Shown here: positions 51,937-60,543 of the stretch, piece by piece | Layout of the letters: each line of letters opens with the position of its first letter | Numbering within the stretch: the stretch's first letter is position 1 | Source: Catellatospora methionotrophica | Lineage (GTDB): Bacteria > Actinomycetota > Actinomycetes > Mycobacteriales > Micromonosporaceae | Length of the DNA: 64,000 bases | NCBI RefSeq assembly: GCF_011297335.1 | Contig: NZ_JAAOTJ010000021.1 | Span: forward strand, 1-64,000 | Direction: 5' to 3' | Position numbers and translations under genes: made by a program | Notes under the pieces: model-generated | Seen by the model: only the letters and a program-made list of their open reading frames with translations | Database searches by the model: none | What the model was told of the DNA's origin: nothing

Positions 51937-52917
51937 TCAGCCGGTGGCGAGGGTGGGGTGGTGCCGGGGGGTCAGAGGGTGCCACCAGGGACGGTTGTCG
52001 CGGTACCAGGCGACGGTGGCGGCCAGGCCGTCGGCGAGCGGGACCGTCGGGTGGTAGCCGAGCTCGTCGGCGATCTTCGTGCTGTCCAGGGCGTAGCGGC
52101 GGTCGTGGCCGGGGCGGTCGGCCACGTGGCGCACCAGGTCCGGGCCGCGGCCCGTCAGCTCCAAGAGCAGGGTGGTGAGCTCGCTGTTGGCGAGTTCGTC
52201 GGGCCCGCCGATGTGGTAGACCTCGCCCGCGCGCCCGCGGTGCAGCACCAGGTCGATACCCGCGCAGTGGTCGGTGACGTGCAGCCACTCGCGGCGGTGC
52301 GAGCCGTCGCCGTAGAGCGGCACGGGCAGGCCGTCGAGCAGGTTCGTGGTGAACAGCGGGATGATCTTCTCGGGGTACTGGTAGGGGCCGTAGGTGTTGC
52401 TCGAACGGGTGACCACGACGTCCAGGCCGTGCGTGGTGTGCGCGGCGAGCGCGAGCAGGTCCGCGCCCGCCTTCGACGCGGCGTACGGGGAGCGGGGCGC
52501 CAGGGGCTGGTGCTCGGCCCAGTGGCCGGTGTCGGCAGAGCCGTAGACCTCGTCGGTGGACACATGCACGAAGCGCGGGGTGCGGTGGCGGGCGGCGGCG
52601 TCGAGCAGGATCTGGGTGCCGAGCATGTTGGTGCGTACGAAGTCGGCGGCGGCGGTGATCGAGCGGTCGACGTGTGACTCGGCGGCGAAGTGCACGACCG
52701 CGTCCTGCCCGGCCATCAGGTCGTCGACCAGCAGCGGGTCGCAGATGTCGCCTTCGACGAAGGTGAGCCGGGGGTCCGGGGCGAGGTTGTCGCGGTTGCC
52801 GGCGTACGTGAGCCGGTCGAGCACCGTGATGTGCGGGCCGGGGCCGGGCGTGGCGAGCCGGGTGCGCACGTAGTGCGAGCCGATGAAGCCCGCGCCGCCC
52901 GTGATCAGAAGTTTCAT
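51937..52917 (-). CDS. rmlB: dTDP-glucose 4,6-dehydratase
   Basis: A 326-residue extended SDR enzyme converting dTDP-glucose to dTDP-4-keto-6-deoxyglucose. NAD-binding GGAGFIGSHY at the start, catalytic YAASKAGAD, the DEVYG segment (VSTDEVYGSADTGHWAEHQP) and substrate-binding RSSNTYGPYQYPEK are visible. No other deoxysugar gene is in the neighbourhood. It is inserted between prcA and pafA on the opposite strand; ATG start with a TAAACT box nine bases upstream. Divergent from pafA across 145 bases. Confidence 0.93.
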   Translation of the reverse strand: MKLLITGGAGFIGSHYVRTRLATPGPGPHITVLDRLTYAGNRDNLAPDPRLTFVEGDICDPLLVDDLMAGQDAVVHFAAESHVDRSITAAADFVRTNMLGTQILLDAAARHRTPRFVHVSTDEVYGSADTGHWAEHQPLAPRSPYAASKAGADLLALAAHTTHGLDVVVTRSSNTYGPYQYPEKIIPLFTTNLLDGLPVPLYGDGSHRREWLHVTDHCAGIDLVLHRGRAGEVYHIGGPDELANSELTTLLLELTGRGPDLVRHVADRPGHDRRYALDSTKIADELGYHPTVPLADGLAATVAWYRDNRPWWHPLTPRHHPTLATG

Positions 52918-53050
52918 GGCAACGGAAGTTTAAGTCACGTTCCGTGGCGACCCGTGCGCGACCTGCGGTTGCGGCGACGGGTGGGAATCCATCGCGAGGA
53001 CACCGGTCGCGTCGCGACCGTACGACCGTGACCTTGGGCGTTTCGGCGGC

Positions 53051-53056
53051 TAGTGT
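53051..53056 (+). promoter_or_regulatory. -10 box TAGTGT of the pafA leaderless promoter
   Basis: TAGTGT followed by six bases and the ATG of pafA; GTGACC lies 17 bases upstream as a weak -35. Confidence 0.55.
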
Positions 53057-53062
53057 CTGTGT

Positions 53063-54421
53063 ATGGACCGACGAATCTTCGGACTCGAGACCGAGTACGG
53101 CGTCACCTGCACCTATCGGGGACAGCGCAGGCTGTCGCCGGACGAGGTGGCGCGCTACCTCTTCCGTCGGGTCGTCTCATGGGGACGGTCCAGTAATGTC
53201 TTCCTGCGCAACGGCGCACGCCTCTACCTCGACGTCGGTTCCCACCCCGAGTACGCGACCCCCGAGTGTGACTCGGTGGTCGACCTGGTGGCGCACGACC
53301 GGGCGGGTGAGCGGATCCTGGAGGGTCTGCTCGTCGACGCCGAGAAGCGGCTGCACGATGAGGGTATCGCGGGGGAGATCTACCTCTTCAAGAACAACAC
53401 CGACTCGGCGGGCAACTCGTACGGCTGCCACGAGAACTATCTGGTGTCCCGGCACGGGGAGTTCGGCCGGCTGGCCGACGTCCTGATCCCGTTCCTGGTG
53501 ACCAGGCAGCTGATCTGCGGCGCGGGCAAGGTGCTGCAGACGCCCCGCGGGGCGGTCTACTGCCTGTCGCAGCGGGCCGAGCACATCTGGGAGGGCGTCT
53601 CCTCGGCGACCACCCGGTCCCGCCCGATCATCAACACCCGCGACGAGCCGCACGCCGACGCCGAGCGCTACCGGCGCCTGCACGTGATCGTCGGCGACTC
53701 GAACATGAACGAGGTCACCACGCTGCTGAAGGTCGGCAGCGCGGACCTGGTCCTCCGGATGATCGAGACCGGGGTGGCCATGCCCGACCTGGCGCTGGAG
53801 AACCCGATCCGGGCCATCCGGGAGGTGTCGCACGACATCACCGGGCGGCGCAAGGTGCGGCTGGCCAGCGGCAAGGAGGCCAGCGCGCTGGAGATCCAGC
53901 GGATCTACCACGAGAAGGCGACCGAGTTCGTGGCCCGCCGCAACGGCGACCCTGCAGCGCAGCGGATCATCGACCTGTGGGGCCGGGTGCTGACCGCGGT
54001 CGAGTCGGGCAACCTGGGCGACGTGGGCCGGGAGATCGACTGGGTGACCAAGCTGCGGGTGATCGAGGCGTACCAGCGCAAGCATGATCTGCCGCTGTCG
54101 AGCCCGCGGGTGGCGCAGATGGACCTGGCGTATCACGACCTGCGCCGTGGCAGGGGGCTGTACCCGCTACTGGAGAAGCGCGGCAAGGTCGACAGGGTGG
54201 TGACCGACCTGCGTACGTTCGAGGCGAAGGAGACGCCGCCGCAGACGACGCGGGCGCGGCTGCGGGGCGAGTTCATCCGGCACGCCCAGGAGAAGCGCCG
54301 TGACTTCACGGTCGACTGGGTGCACCTGAAGCTGAACGACCAGGCCCAGCGCACCGTCCTGTGCAAGGACCCGTTCCGGGCCCACGACGAGCGCGTGGAA
54401 CGCCTCATCGCCAGCATGTGA
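53063..54421 (+). CDS. pafA: Pup-protein ligase PafA
   Basis: A 452-residue ligase that joins the C-terminal Glu of Pup to substrate lysines. It has the Dop-like fold without the Dop loop: [20 protein letters not shown] at the N-terminus (ATP-Mg Glu), [50 protein letters not shown] and a C-terminal RING-less tail [12 protein letters not shown]. Length is as in other actinobacteria. It is monocistronic by appearance: a family B hairpin begins ten bases after the stop. The leaderless -10 supports the chosen ATG. Confidence 0.97.
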   Translation: MDRRIFGLETEYGVTCTYRGQRRLSPDEVARYLFRRVVSWGRSSNVFLRNGARLYLDVGSHPEYATPECDSVVDLVAHDRAGERILEGLLVDAEKRLHDEGIAGEIYLFKNNTDSAGNSYGCHENYLVSRHGEFGRLADVLIPFLVTRQLICGAGKVLQTPRGAVYCLSQRAEHIWEGVSSATTRSRPIINTRDEPHADAERYRRLHVIVGDSNMNEVTTLLKVGSADLVLRMIETGVAMPDLALENPIRAIREVSHDITGRRKVRLASGKEASALEIQRIYHEKATEFVARRNGDPAAQRIIDLWGRVLTAVESGNLGDVGREIDWVTKLRVIEAYQRKHDLPLSSPRVAQMDLAYHDLRRGRGLYPLLEKRGKVDRVVTDLRTFEAKETPPQTTRARLRGEFIRHAQEKRRDFTVDWVHLKLNDQAQRTVLCKDPFRAHDERVERLIASM

Positions 54422-54429
54422 CCCGATCC

Positions 54430-54480
54430 GAAGGAAGGGCACCTTCTTATCGCTCCGCGATATAGAAGGTGCCCTTCCTC
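54430..54480. repeat. Family B hairpin after pafA
   Basis: GAAGGAAGGGCACCTTCTTA with an almost exact complement around TCGC/GCGA, followed at once by the repeats at 54481-54531. Its position right after the pafA stop suggests termination. Relatives: 55165 and 61443. Confidence 0.88.
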
Positions 54481-54531
54481 ACGTGTAGGGCCGCCGAGAC
54501 GTGGGCCGCCGAGACGTGTAGGGCCGCCGAG
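54481..54531. repeat. 18/15/18-base tandem repeat
   Basis: Units ACGTGTAGGGCCGCCGAG, a 15-base version lacking TAG, then the 18-base unit again, starting exactly at the end of the family B hairpin. The rest of this 481-base gap (54422-54902) holds further GGACTTGTGC duplications near 54589-54610, palindrome copy 5 and the CGTGG array, but no gene. Confidence 0.88.
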
Positions 54532-54659
54532 CGGCCGGGCGGGTCGCCCACGTCTTGCGCGGTTTCGGCGGGGCCTGCGCGGGTCTTGTCGGACTTGTGC
54601 GGACTTGTGCGGCGCTGCGCTGGTCGTGCGTGGCCGCGCGCGGCCCGTGCGCTGCGCTA

Positions 54660-54738
54660 CACGGGCTTGATCGCTGTTTCCGGTCGGAATGTCGGGTAAG
54701 ACCACAGGTTCTGACCGGAAACGGCGATCATGCCCCGT
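54660..54738. repeat. Long palindrome, family A copy 5
   Basis: Left arm CACGGGCTTGATCGCTGTTT, then CCGGTCGGAA; right arm complement with several differences. The core has CCGGTC instead of CGGGTC on both sides, again compensated. Confidence 0.9.
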
Positions 54739-54810
54739 GGCGTGGCGTGGCGTGGCGTGGCGTGGCGTGGCGTGGCGTGGCGTGGCGTGGCGTGGCGTGG
54801 CGTGGCGTGG
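54736..54810. repeat. (CGTGG)x15 tandem array
   Basis: Fifteen perfect copies of CGTGG that begin in the last bases of the family A palindrome. Its length class invites slippage. After it, 54811-54902 is G-rich sequence with TAAGCT at 54888. Confidence 0.97.
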
Positions 54811-54902
54811 CGGGTCCCGGGCAGGGCGGGCTGGGCCGGGCGGGGCGGGCCGGGGGCGGGCGGTGGTCGGGGTGGGGTGGGGGTGGCTAAGCTCGCGGGA
54901 CT

Positions 54903-55109
54903 ATGAGCGAGCACTACGAACCGCGGGCCGAACAGGTCGAGCGCACCGGCGAGGAAGTGCGGTCCAACTGGGTCCAGCGCCGCCGGGACAAGATCTATAA
55001 CGAGATCTCCGCCAACCGGCGTGGTGAGTACACCGTGCCGACCTGGGTGCTGGCCGTGCTGCTCGGGGTGTTCGTCGCGGGCTGGATCGCGCTCGTCGTC
55101 CTGAAGTAG
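54903..55109 (+). CDS. Small membrane protein of the paf region
   Basis: A 68-residue protein with a charged N-terminal half ([40 protein letters not shown]) and one transmembrane helix ([20 protein letters not shown]) near the C-terminus. I recognise no named family. Codon use is normal. TAAGCT lies nine bases upstream of the ATG, suggesting a short or absent leader. It sits between pafA and the divergent-direction DUF3866 gene. Confidence 0.7.
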   Translation: MSEHYEPRAEQVERTGEEVRSNWVQRRRDKIYNEISANRRGEYTVPTWVLAVLLGVFVAGWIALVVLK

Positions 55110-55164
55110 GTCCCTGCTCGCGAGGCGGACCACCGCGCACGGCCCGGCTCCGGCCCTTCGCCAG

Positions 55165-55214
55165 GATGGGAAGGTGCCCTTCCGCTACGCAAGGCGATGG
55201 GAAGGTGCCCTTCC
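55165..55214. repeat. Family B hairpin, duplicated form
   Basis: GATGGGAAGGTGCCCTTCC occurs twice (55165-55183 and 55196-55214); each copy is itself nearly palindromic (GGAAGG...CCTTCC). Between the convergent small membrane protein and DUF3866 genes, and encoding the last ten residues of the latter. Confidence 0.85.
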
Positions 55215-56294
55215 TTCGGCGAGCGCGGCGGCGTGGCGGCCGGCGGCGGCGCAGGTGAGGAAGTAGGCGTGGTCGTTGTCGAGGTCGCGGCCCATGGTCG
55301 AGAGTTTGACGGGGGTGGCGCGCAGCGCCTCGTCGAGGCCGGTGGTGGAGACGGTCACGATGCGGTGGCGGGCCGCGAGGGGGGCCAGGGCGCGGGCGAC
55401 GTCGGCGGCGAGCGGTTCGGATAGTTCTGCCGGGACCACCAGGTCGGCGGGGGCCAGGGCGACCCGGCCGAAGGCGGTCAGGCTGTGGTGCGACACGCCG
55501 CGGTGCCGGGGGCGCGGGTCGGCGTCGGAGATGCGCAGCGCGCCGACGGGCCGCCCGCCGAGCGTGGCCGTGGCGTTGACGGCCTCCCCGGCGGCCACTC
55601 CGGAGAAACCCCAGGTCGTACCCGTGCCGAGGTTGCCGGGGCCCTGGCTGAGGATGGTGATGTCGGCGCGCAGCACGTGCCGGGCGGCGAGCAGGCCGGT
55701 GTGCACGTTGACGGCCTCCAGGTCGCCGCCCCAGGCCTGTCCGGTCGACACGGTTCCGGCGAGCCGGTCACGCAGCGCGTCGAGGGTGCGGGAGAAGCCC
55801 GCGGCGAGCGCGCCGCCGTCGGTGAGCAGGTACGCCACTCGCGCGTGCGGGGCGTCGGCGTGGATGCCGGCCAGGATCGCGGGCAGGGCGGAGTGCAGGT
55901 CGGCGACGACGACGGGCATGCCGTCGAGGTCCTGCGCGGCGGCGAGCACGTCGCGGTGCGGTGAGGCCTCCTCGTCGGCGGCCAGCCGGATCGTCTGCAG
56001 CGGGCTGTAGCGCGCTTTCACGATGTGTCCGGGCACGGGGGTGTCCTCGGGCAGTCGTCCCGGCAGCGCGACGACCATGGCGTAGCCGCCGGTGCCCAGG
56101 CCGAGCGCGAGCGCGTTGGTGTTCAGCAGCACCTGGTCGCCGACCTCGGGCTGCCCGACCAGGTCGGGGTAGGCCAGCGCGCGTACCGTCGCGGGATCGT
56201 CGGGGGTGCGGGCGACCAGCGCGACCGTGATTTCCTGCGCGCCGTGCCAACCGCGGCCGAGCCGCTCCACCGTGCCTGTCCGCCACCGAATCAC
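55185..56294 (-). CDS. DUF3866 family protein
   Basis: A 369-residue protein that I assign to DUF3866, an actinobacterial family of unknown function. Visible features are an N-terminal ITVALVARTPDDPATVRAL, a glycine-rich LGTGTTWGFSGVAAGEAVN, SHHSLTAFGRVALAP and the C-terminal DLDNDHAYFLTCAAAGRHAA. Its genes often lie beside pafA/pafB. The last residues EGRAPSHRLA come from the family B repeat. The promoter side borders the tandem repeats at 56410. Confidence 0.78.
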   Translation of the reverse strand: MIRWRTGTVERLGRGWHGAQEITVALVARTPDDPATVRALAYPDLVGQPEVGDQVLLNTNALALGLGTGGYAMVVALPGRLPEDTPVPGHIVKARYSPLQTIRLAADEEASPHRDVLAAAQDLDGMPVVVADLHSALPAILAGIHADAPHARVAYLLTDGGALAAGFSRTLDALRDRLAGTVSTGQAWGGDLEAVNVHTGLLAARHVLRADITILSQGPGNLGTGTTWGFSGVAAGEAVNATATLGGRPVGALRISDADPRPRHRGVSHHSLTAFGRVALAPADLVVPAELSEPLAADVARALAPLAARHRIVTVSTTGLDEALRATPVKLSTMGRDLDNDHAYFLTCAAAGRHAAALAEGRAPSHRLA

Positions 56295-56409
56295 GCCCCG
56301 ACCCTATCGGCCCACCCGCCCCCGCTCGGCCGGACGCCCCGCGTCCCGCACCCGTCCGCCGTCCGTGCCGTCGGCCGCGCCCCGCACCCGCCCGCCGTCC
56401 GTGCCGTCC

Positions 56410-56514
56410 GTGCCGTCCGCAGCGCCCCGCACCCGTCGTCGTCCGTGCCGTCCGCAGCGCCCCGCACCCGTCGTCGTCCGTGCCGTCCGCCGCGCCCCGC
56501 ACCCGTCGTCGTCC
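56410..56514. repeat. 35-base tandem repeat, three copies
   Basis: Units start GTGCCGTCCGCAGCGCCCCG and end CGTCGTCC, at 56410, 56445 and 56480, the third differing by one base; shorter relatives (CCGTCCGTGCCGT) extend to 56340 and to 56525. The repeat runs up to family A copy 6. The 465-base gap 56295-56759 contains nothing else recognisable except the pafB -10. Confidence 0.93.
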
Positions 56515-56537
56515 GTGCCGTCCGGCACGCCACGCGG

Positions 56538-56605
56538 CTTGATCGCCGTTTCCGGTCAGAACCTGTGGTCTGACGCGGCATTGCGACACGAAACGGCGAT
56601 CATGG
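56538..56605. repeat. Degenerate palindrome, family A copy 6
   Basis: Left arm CTTGATCGCCGTTTCCGGTC is typical; the right arm (ACGAAACGGCGATCATGG) keeps the outer 15 bases but has lost inner pairing (GACGCGGCATTGCGAC). It looks like a decaying copy, and lies upstream of pafB. Confidence 0.8.
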
Positions 56606-56746
56606 CGGCGCGCCCGGGCGGGGCGGGCGGCCGGTCAGTACGGAGCGTGGTGGGGTGGGGGACAGGGTGTGAGCTGGTGTCGGACTGGGGGTGCGCGGGT
56701 GGGGGAACCGGCGCTTACCGGTTACCGCTCGGAGCGCTCGCGCTGC

Positions 56747-56752
56747 TAGCGT
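56747..56752 (+). promoter_or_regulatory. -10 box TAGCGT of the pafB leaderless promoter
   Basis: TAGCGT followed by seven bases and the GTG start. TTACCG occurs twice just upstream, 19 and 26 bases away. Confidence 0.5.
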
Positions 56753-56759
56753 GGCGGTC

Positions 56760-57755
56760 GTGTCGCGCAGTCGAACCGAACGCCTGGTCAACCTTGTGAT
56801 CTGTCTGCTGTCCACGCGGCGCTTCCTGACCGCCGCGCAGATCGCCGCCACCGTGCCCGGATACGAGCACAACGCCGATGACGCCCGGGAGCACGAGGCG
56901 TTCCAGCGCAAGTTCGAGCGGGACAAGGCCGAGCTGCGCGCGCTCGGGGTGCCGCTGGAGACGGGCACCGCGAGCGTGTTCGACACCGAGCCCGGTTACC
57001 GCATCGCCCGGCGGGACTACGCGCTGCCGGCGATCCCGCTGGGGCCCGACGAGGCCGCCGCGGTCGGTGTCGCGGCCCGGCTGTGGCGTCACGCGGGGCT
57101 GGCCGCCGCCGCGACCTCGGGCCTGGCCAAGCTGCGCGCCGGTGGCGTGGACGTGGACCCGCACGCGACCCTGGGCGTGGAGCCGGTGCTCGCCGTCGAC
57201 GCGGCGTTCGAGCCGCTCACCGGTGCCGCGCGGGCCCGCCGCGAGGTGACCTTCCCGTACCGGGTGCCCGAGGACGACGCGCCGACCACCCGGCACCTGC
57301 AGCCGTGGGGCGTGGTCTGCTGGCGCGGCCGCTGGTACGTGGTCGGCCATGACACGGTCCGGGACGCGCCGCGCTGCTTCCGGCTGTCGCGCATCGTCGG
57401 GCCGGTGCGCCAGATCGGCGAGGAGCGGGCCTTCGAGCCGCCGGCCGACCTGGACCTGATCAGTTACGTGGCCCGGTGGTCCGGCCCGGTGGAGCGGAAC
57501 CGCACGACGCGGGTGCTGGTGCGGCCGGGCCGCGCGGCGGGTGTGCGCCGCTGGGCGGTCGACTGCACCACGACGCCCGAGGGCGACGTGCTGGAGCTGC
57601 GGTACGCCGACGCGGACAGCTTCGCCGCCTGGCTGGTCGGCTACGGCGCGGACGTGACGGTGCTGGAGCCGGCCGAGGTGCGCGACGCGACCGTCGCCCG
57701 GCTGCGCGAGATCGCCGGGGTCGGCGCGTCCGCCGAGCTGGCGGAGGTGGCGTGA
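56760..57755 (+). CDS. pafB: WYL-domain transcriptional regulator PafB
   Basis: A 331-residue regulator: N-terminal winged helix (RTERLVNLVICLLSTRRFLT, with AAQIAATVPGY), WYL domain centred on WGVVCWRGRWYVVGHD, and a WCX C-terminal extension. PafB acts with PafC as the DNA-damage-responsive transcription activator in mycobacteria, independent of LexA/RecA. GTG start by the TAGCGT box; the longer frame from 56691 is rejected. Its stop overlaps a 31-codon ORF (TGATG) that leads into pafC. Confidence 0.94.
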   Translation: MSRSRTERLVNLVICLLSTRRFLTAAQIAATVPGYEHNADDAREHEAFQRKFERDKAELRALGVPLETGTASVFDTEPGYRIARRDYALPAIPLGPDEAAAVGVAARLWRHAGLAAAATSGLAKLRAGGVDVDPHATLGVEPVLAVDAAFEPLTGAARARREVTFPYRVPEDDAPTTRHLQPWGVVCWRGRWYVVGHDTVRDAPRCFRLSRIVGPVRQIGEERAFEPPADLDLISYVARWSGPVERNRTTRVLVRPGRAAGVRRWAVDCTTTPEGDVLELRYADADSFAAWLVGYGADVTVLEPAEVRDATVARLREIAGVGASAELAEVA

Positions 57756-57850
57756 TGGCGCGGGGTCTCGTGCCGGGAGCGCCGACAGGCATGAGCGTGT
57801 GGGCCGGGTGCGGCGCCGACACCGACGAACGCCGCGGGGGGCAGTCATGA
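57755..57850 (+). CDS. 31-codon ORF chaining pafB to pafC
   Basis: ATG overlaps the pafB stop (TGATG) and TGA overlaps the pafC ATG (ATGA). The product starts MARGLVPGAPTGMSVWAGCG and ends ERRGGQS. No conserved motif is apparent. The double overlap would keep ribosomes moving from pafB to pafC. It may be only a spacer, or a small peptide; homologous intervals would tell. Confidence 0.45.
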   Translation: MARGLVPGAPTGMSVWAGCGADTDERRGGQS

Positions 57851-58794
57851 GCAGCGCGAACACGTCCGCCGATCGGCTGGCCCGGTTGCTGAACCTGGTG
57901 CCGTACCTGCTGGCGCGGCCGGGTATCGAGCTGGTCGAGGCCGCCGGTGACCTGGGCGTGTCCGAGCGGCAGCTGCGCGAGGACCTGGAACTGCTGTGGG
58001 TGTGCGGGCTGCCGGGTTACGGGCCGGGCGACCTGATCGACATGTCGTTCGACGGCGACCGGGTCACCATCACCTATGACGCGGGCATCGACCGGCCGTT
58101 GCGGCTCACCCCCGACGAGGCCACGGCCCTGGTGGTGGCGCTGCGCATGCTGGCCGAGACGCCGGGCGTGGCCGACCGCGACGCGATCCACCGCGCGCTG
58201 ACGAAGATCGAGCAGGCCGCTGGGGAGATCGACGCTCCGGTGGCGGTACGCCTGCCGGGCAACGACGACCGGCTGGCCGACCTGCGGGCGGCGCTGGAGC
58301 GCGGCAACGCGCTGCGGCTGAGCTACTACTCGGCGGCGCGGGACGTGTCCAGCGAGCGGGTGGTGGACCCGATGCGGCTGCTGTCGGTGTCGGGACGCTC
58401 GTACCTGGAGGCGTGGTGCCGGTCGGCGGGCGCGGTGCGCATGTTCCGGGTGGACCGCATCGACGCGCTGACCGAGCTCGACGAGCCGGCGACGCCGCCG
58501 GCCGAGGCGCAGTCCGGTGACGTCGCCGAGGGCGTGTTCCAGCCCGACCCGGACTCCCCGACGGTCACGTTGCGGGTCGGCCGGGGTGGGCGCTGGATCA
58601 CCGAGTACTACCCGTGCGAGTCGGTGGTCGAGGTGACGCCGGAGGAGTGGCTGGTCTCGCTGCGCGTCAACGATCTGGACTGGGCCCGCAGGCTGGTGCT
58701 CGGGCTCGGGCCGCAGGTCGTCGTGGTGGCGCCGGCAGAACTGGCCGAGGCGGTGCGCGACAGCGCGCTGGAAGCGCTCGCGGCGTACGCGTAG
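57847..58794 (+). CDS. pafC: WYL-domain transcriptional regulator PafC
   Basis: A 315-residue partner of PafB with the same fold: winged helix (RLARLLNLVPYLLARPGIEL, VSERQLREDLELLWVCGLPG), WYL-type domain (LSVSGRSYLEAWCRSAGAVR) and a WCX extension (GGRWITEYYPCESVVEVTP). The PafBC complex activates DNA-repair genes. ATG has only weak ribosome-site character, which fits translation by coupling to the preceding ORF. Confidence 0.94.
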   Translation: MSSANTSADRLARLLNLVPYLLARPGIELVEAAGDLGVSERQLREDLELLWVCGLPGYGPGDLIDMSFDGDRVTITYDAGIDRPLRLTPDEATALVVALRMLAETPGVADRDAIHRALTKIEQAAGEIDAPVAVRLPGNDDRLADLRAALERGNALRLSYYSAARDVSSERVVDPMRLLSVSGRSYLEAWCRSAGAVRMFRVDRIDALTELDEPATPPAEAQSGDVAEGVFQPDPDSPTVTLRVGRGGRWITEYYPCESVVEVTPEEWLVSLRVNDLDWARRLVLGLGPQVVVVAPAELAEAVRDSALEALAAYA

Positions 58795-58835
58795 GTAAAG
58801 GCGGCACGGCGGTCGGTGCCGCGCGGCGCAGGGGT

Positions 58836-58841
58836 TAGGCT
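58836..58841 (+). promoter_or_regulatory. -10 box TAGGCT of a leaderless promoter
   Basis: TAGGCT six bases before the GTG of the 88-residue membrane protein gene. Confidence 0.5.
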
Positions 58842-58847
58842 GCTCGC

Positions 58848-59114
58848 GTGGTGGTGTGGATCGTGTTGGCAGTGGTGGTGCTGAGCCTGGTGTTCCTGGG
58901 GCTGGTGCTGCGCGTGCTGCTGTGGCGCCTGGCGGGGCTCAAGGAGGCCGGCGCCGAGCTGCAGGTGGTGGCGGCGCGGGCGCAGGAGCTGGCCAAGCTC
59001 GCCGAGGGGTTGCAGGCGCACGGCGACTCGCTGCGGATTCGCGCCGAGCTGGCCCAGGAGCGCATCAATCTGATCAAGGAGAGCAAGGACTCCCTCAAGA
59101 TCAAGCGCGGTTGA
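58848..59114 (+). CDS. Small membrane protein with coiled coil, upstream of tatA
   Basis: An 88-residue protein: N-terminal transmembrane helix ([20 protein letters not shown]) and a helical coiled-coil tail ([20 protein letters not shown], then [20 protein letters not shown]). No named family recognised. Similar small TM-plus-coil proteins are common next to tatA in actinobacteria, but function is unknown. A hydrophilic 190-base gap follows before tatA with no gene. Confidence 0.75.
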   Translation: MVVWIVLAVVVLSLVFLGLVLRVLLWRLAGLKEAGAELQVVAARAQELAKLAEGLQAHGDSLRIRAELAQERINLIKESKDSLKIKRG

Positions 59115-59304
59115 TCTCGGTCCATCGGGCGGCCGGAAGCTGGTCACACCCGTTGCTGCAGGAATCTGCAGCACCTACCGCATCGCGTTGACGCTGCTCG
59201 CGGTGATGGTCGACACTTCACCTGCGGGAGCACCCCGCCGGGCCGCGTACCATTGGTCCGGAACGCGTTGGTTCAACCCCCTCATCTTTCTGACTGGAGC
59301 AATC

Positions 59305-59565
59305 ATGGGCGCCCTTAAGCCGTGGCACCTCATCCTCGTGGTCGTGGTGCTGGTGATCCTGTTCGGCTCGAAGAAGCTGCCGGACGCGGCCCGTTCGCTC
59401 GGTCGCTCGATGCGCATCTTCAAGGCCGAGACCAAGGCGCTGTCCGAGGACGGCAAGGACGCGACCGCCGAGAAGGCCGACGCCCAGGTGACCGGCCAGC
59501 AGCCGCTCGACGGCCAGCCGTCCGCCAAGCCGGTCGTGGATCCGGTCCAGCGCCAGCAGTCCTGA
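59305..59565 (+). CDS. tatA: Sec-independent translocase TatA
   Basis: An 86-residue TatA/E protein: N-terminal membrane helix ([16 protein letters not shown]), hinge [14 protein letters not shown], amphipathic helix and a hydrophilic tail rich in Gln/Lys. TatA oligomerises to let folded twin-arginine substrates cross the membrane. ATG with GGAG six bases upstream; a longer frame to 59188 is not supported. tatC follows by 22 bases. tatB is not here, as is usual. Confidence 0.95.
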   Translation: MGALKPWHLILVVVVLVILFGSKKLPDAARSLGRSMRIFKAETKALSEDGKDATAEKADAQVTGQQPLDGQPSAKPVVDPVQRQQS

Positions 59566-59587
59566 ACCCCACCCCCGGGCTGAAGAC

Positions 59588-60508
59588 GTGAAGAACCCCC
59601 TGGCACGTCGCGAGCCGTCCCAGCGCGAACGCGCTGCGGACGGCTCGATGACTCTCATCGAGCACATCCGGGAGCTGCGCAGCCGGCTGTTCAAAGCCTC
59701 GCTGGGCATCATCGCGGGTCTGGCCGTCGGCCTGTACTTCGCCGAGCCGATCCAGGACTTCATCAACGCGCCCTACTGCAACTTCAAGGGCGACGCGATC
59801 TGCCAGTTCAACTCGACGTCACCGGTCGATCCGTTCCTGCTGCAGCTGAAGATCGGCTTGTACGCGGGTCTGATCATCGCGTCGCCGATCTGGCTCTACC
59901 AGCTGTGGGCGTTCGTCGCCCCCGGCCTGCACAAGCACGAGAAGCGCTACAGCTACCTGTTCACGGCCATCGCCGTGCCGCTGTTCGCGATGGGCGCGTT
60001 CCTGGCCTTCTTCGTCGTGACGAAGAGCCTGGTGTTCTTCCTGCAGATCTCCGGCGACTACGAGATCAACGTCGACCTGACCGGGTACTTCGACTTCGTC
60101 ACCGGGGTCATGCTGCTCTTCGGTTTCGGGTTCGAGTTCCCGCTGATCCTGCTGATGCTCAACGTCGCCGGGGTGCTCACCGGCAGGCGCATGCTCGGCT
60201 GGTGGCGGATCGCCATCTTCCTGATGTTCCTGTTCGCCGCCGTCGTGACGCCGACGCCGGACCCGTTCGGCATGAGCGCGCTCGCGCTGGCCATGGCGGT
60301 GCTGTACTTCATCGTCGTCGGCATCTCGATGCTGAACGACAAGCGCCGCAACCGGGGTAAGTCGATCTACGAGGGCCTCGACGACGACGAGACGTCTTCA
60401 CTCGACGCCTATGACACCGATAGCATCACGCCCGGCGAGCGCATCGAAGCGGTAGCGCCGGTCGCCTCCGCGGAGCCGATCGAGCGTCGCTACGACGACA
60501 TGACCTGA
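59588..60508 (+). CDS. tatC: Sec-independent translocase TatC
   Basis: A 306-residue, six-helix core subunit that binds twin-arginine signals. Family landmarks: MTLIEHIRELRSRLFKA (conserved Glu/Arg), FEFPLILLMLNVAGVLTG and a PDPFGMSALALAMAVLYFIV segment (TPTPDP). The C-terminal 60 residues are hydrophilic and longer than in E. coli, as typical of actinomycetes. GTG start. Cotranscribed with tatA. Confidence 0.95.
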   Translation: MKNPLARREPSQRERAADGSMTLIEHIRELRSRLFKASLGIIAGLAVGLYFAEPIQDFINAPYCNFKGDAICQFNSTSPVDPFLLQLKIGLYAGLIIASPIWLYQLWAFVAPGLHKHEKRYSYLFTAIAVPLFAMGAFLAFFVVTKSLVFFLQISGDYEINVDLTGYFDFVTGVMLLFGFGFEFPLILLMLNVAGVLTGRRMLGWWRIAIFLMFLFAAVVTPTPDPFGMSALALAMAVLYFIVVGISMLNDKRRNRGKSIYEGLDDDETSSLDAYDTDSITPGERIEAVAPVASAEPIERRYDDMT

Positions 60509-60543
60509 TCGCGGCGGCTCGTCCCGCGGCTTGGAGAGCGGGC

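Noticed and set aside
54736-54810. Possible coding repeat or phase-variable tract (CGTGG)15
   Set aside because: It lies in a non-coding gap with no supported gene; five-base units could shift frames but no frame with sensible codon use includes it.
54422-54902. Hidden gene in the 481-base gap after pafA
   Set aside because: The gap is fully accounted for by hairpins and tandem repeats; open frames there have low complexity.
56410-56514. Possible CRISPR array in 35-base repeats
   Set aside because: The units are contiguous without spacers and no cas genes are near; it is a tandem repeat.
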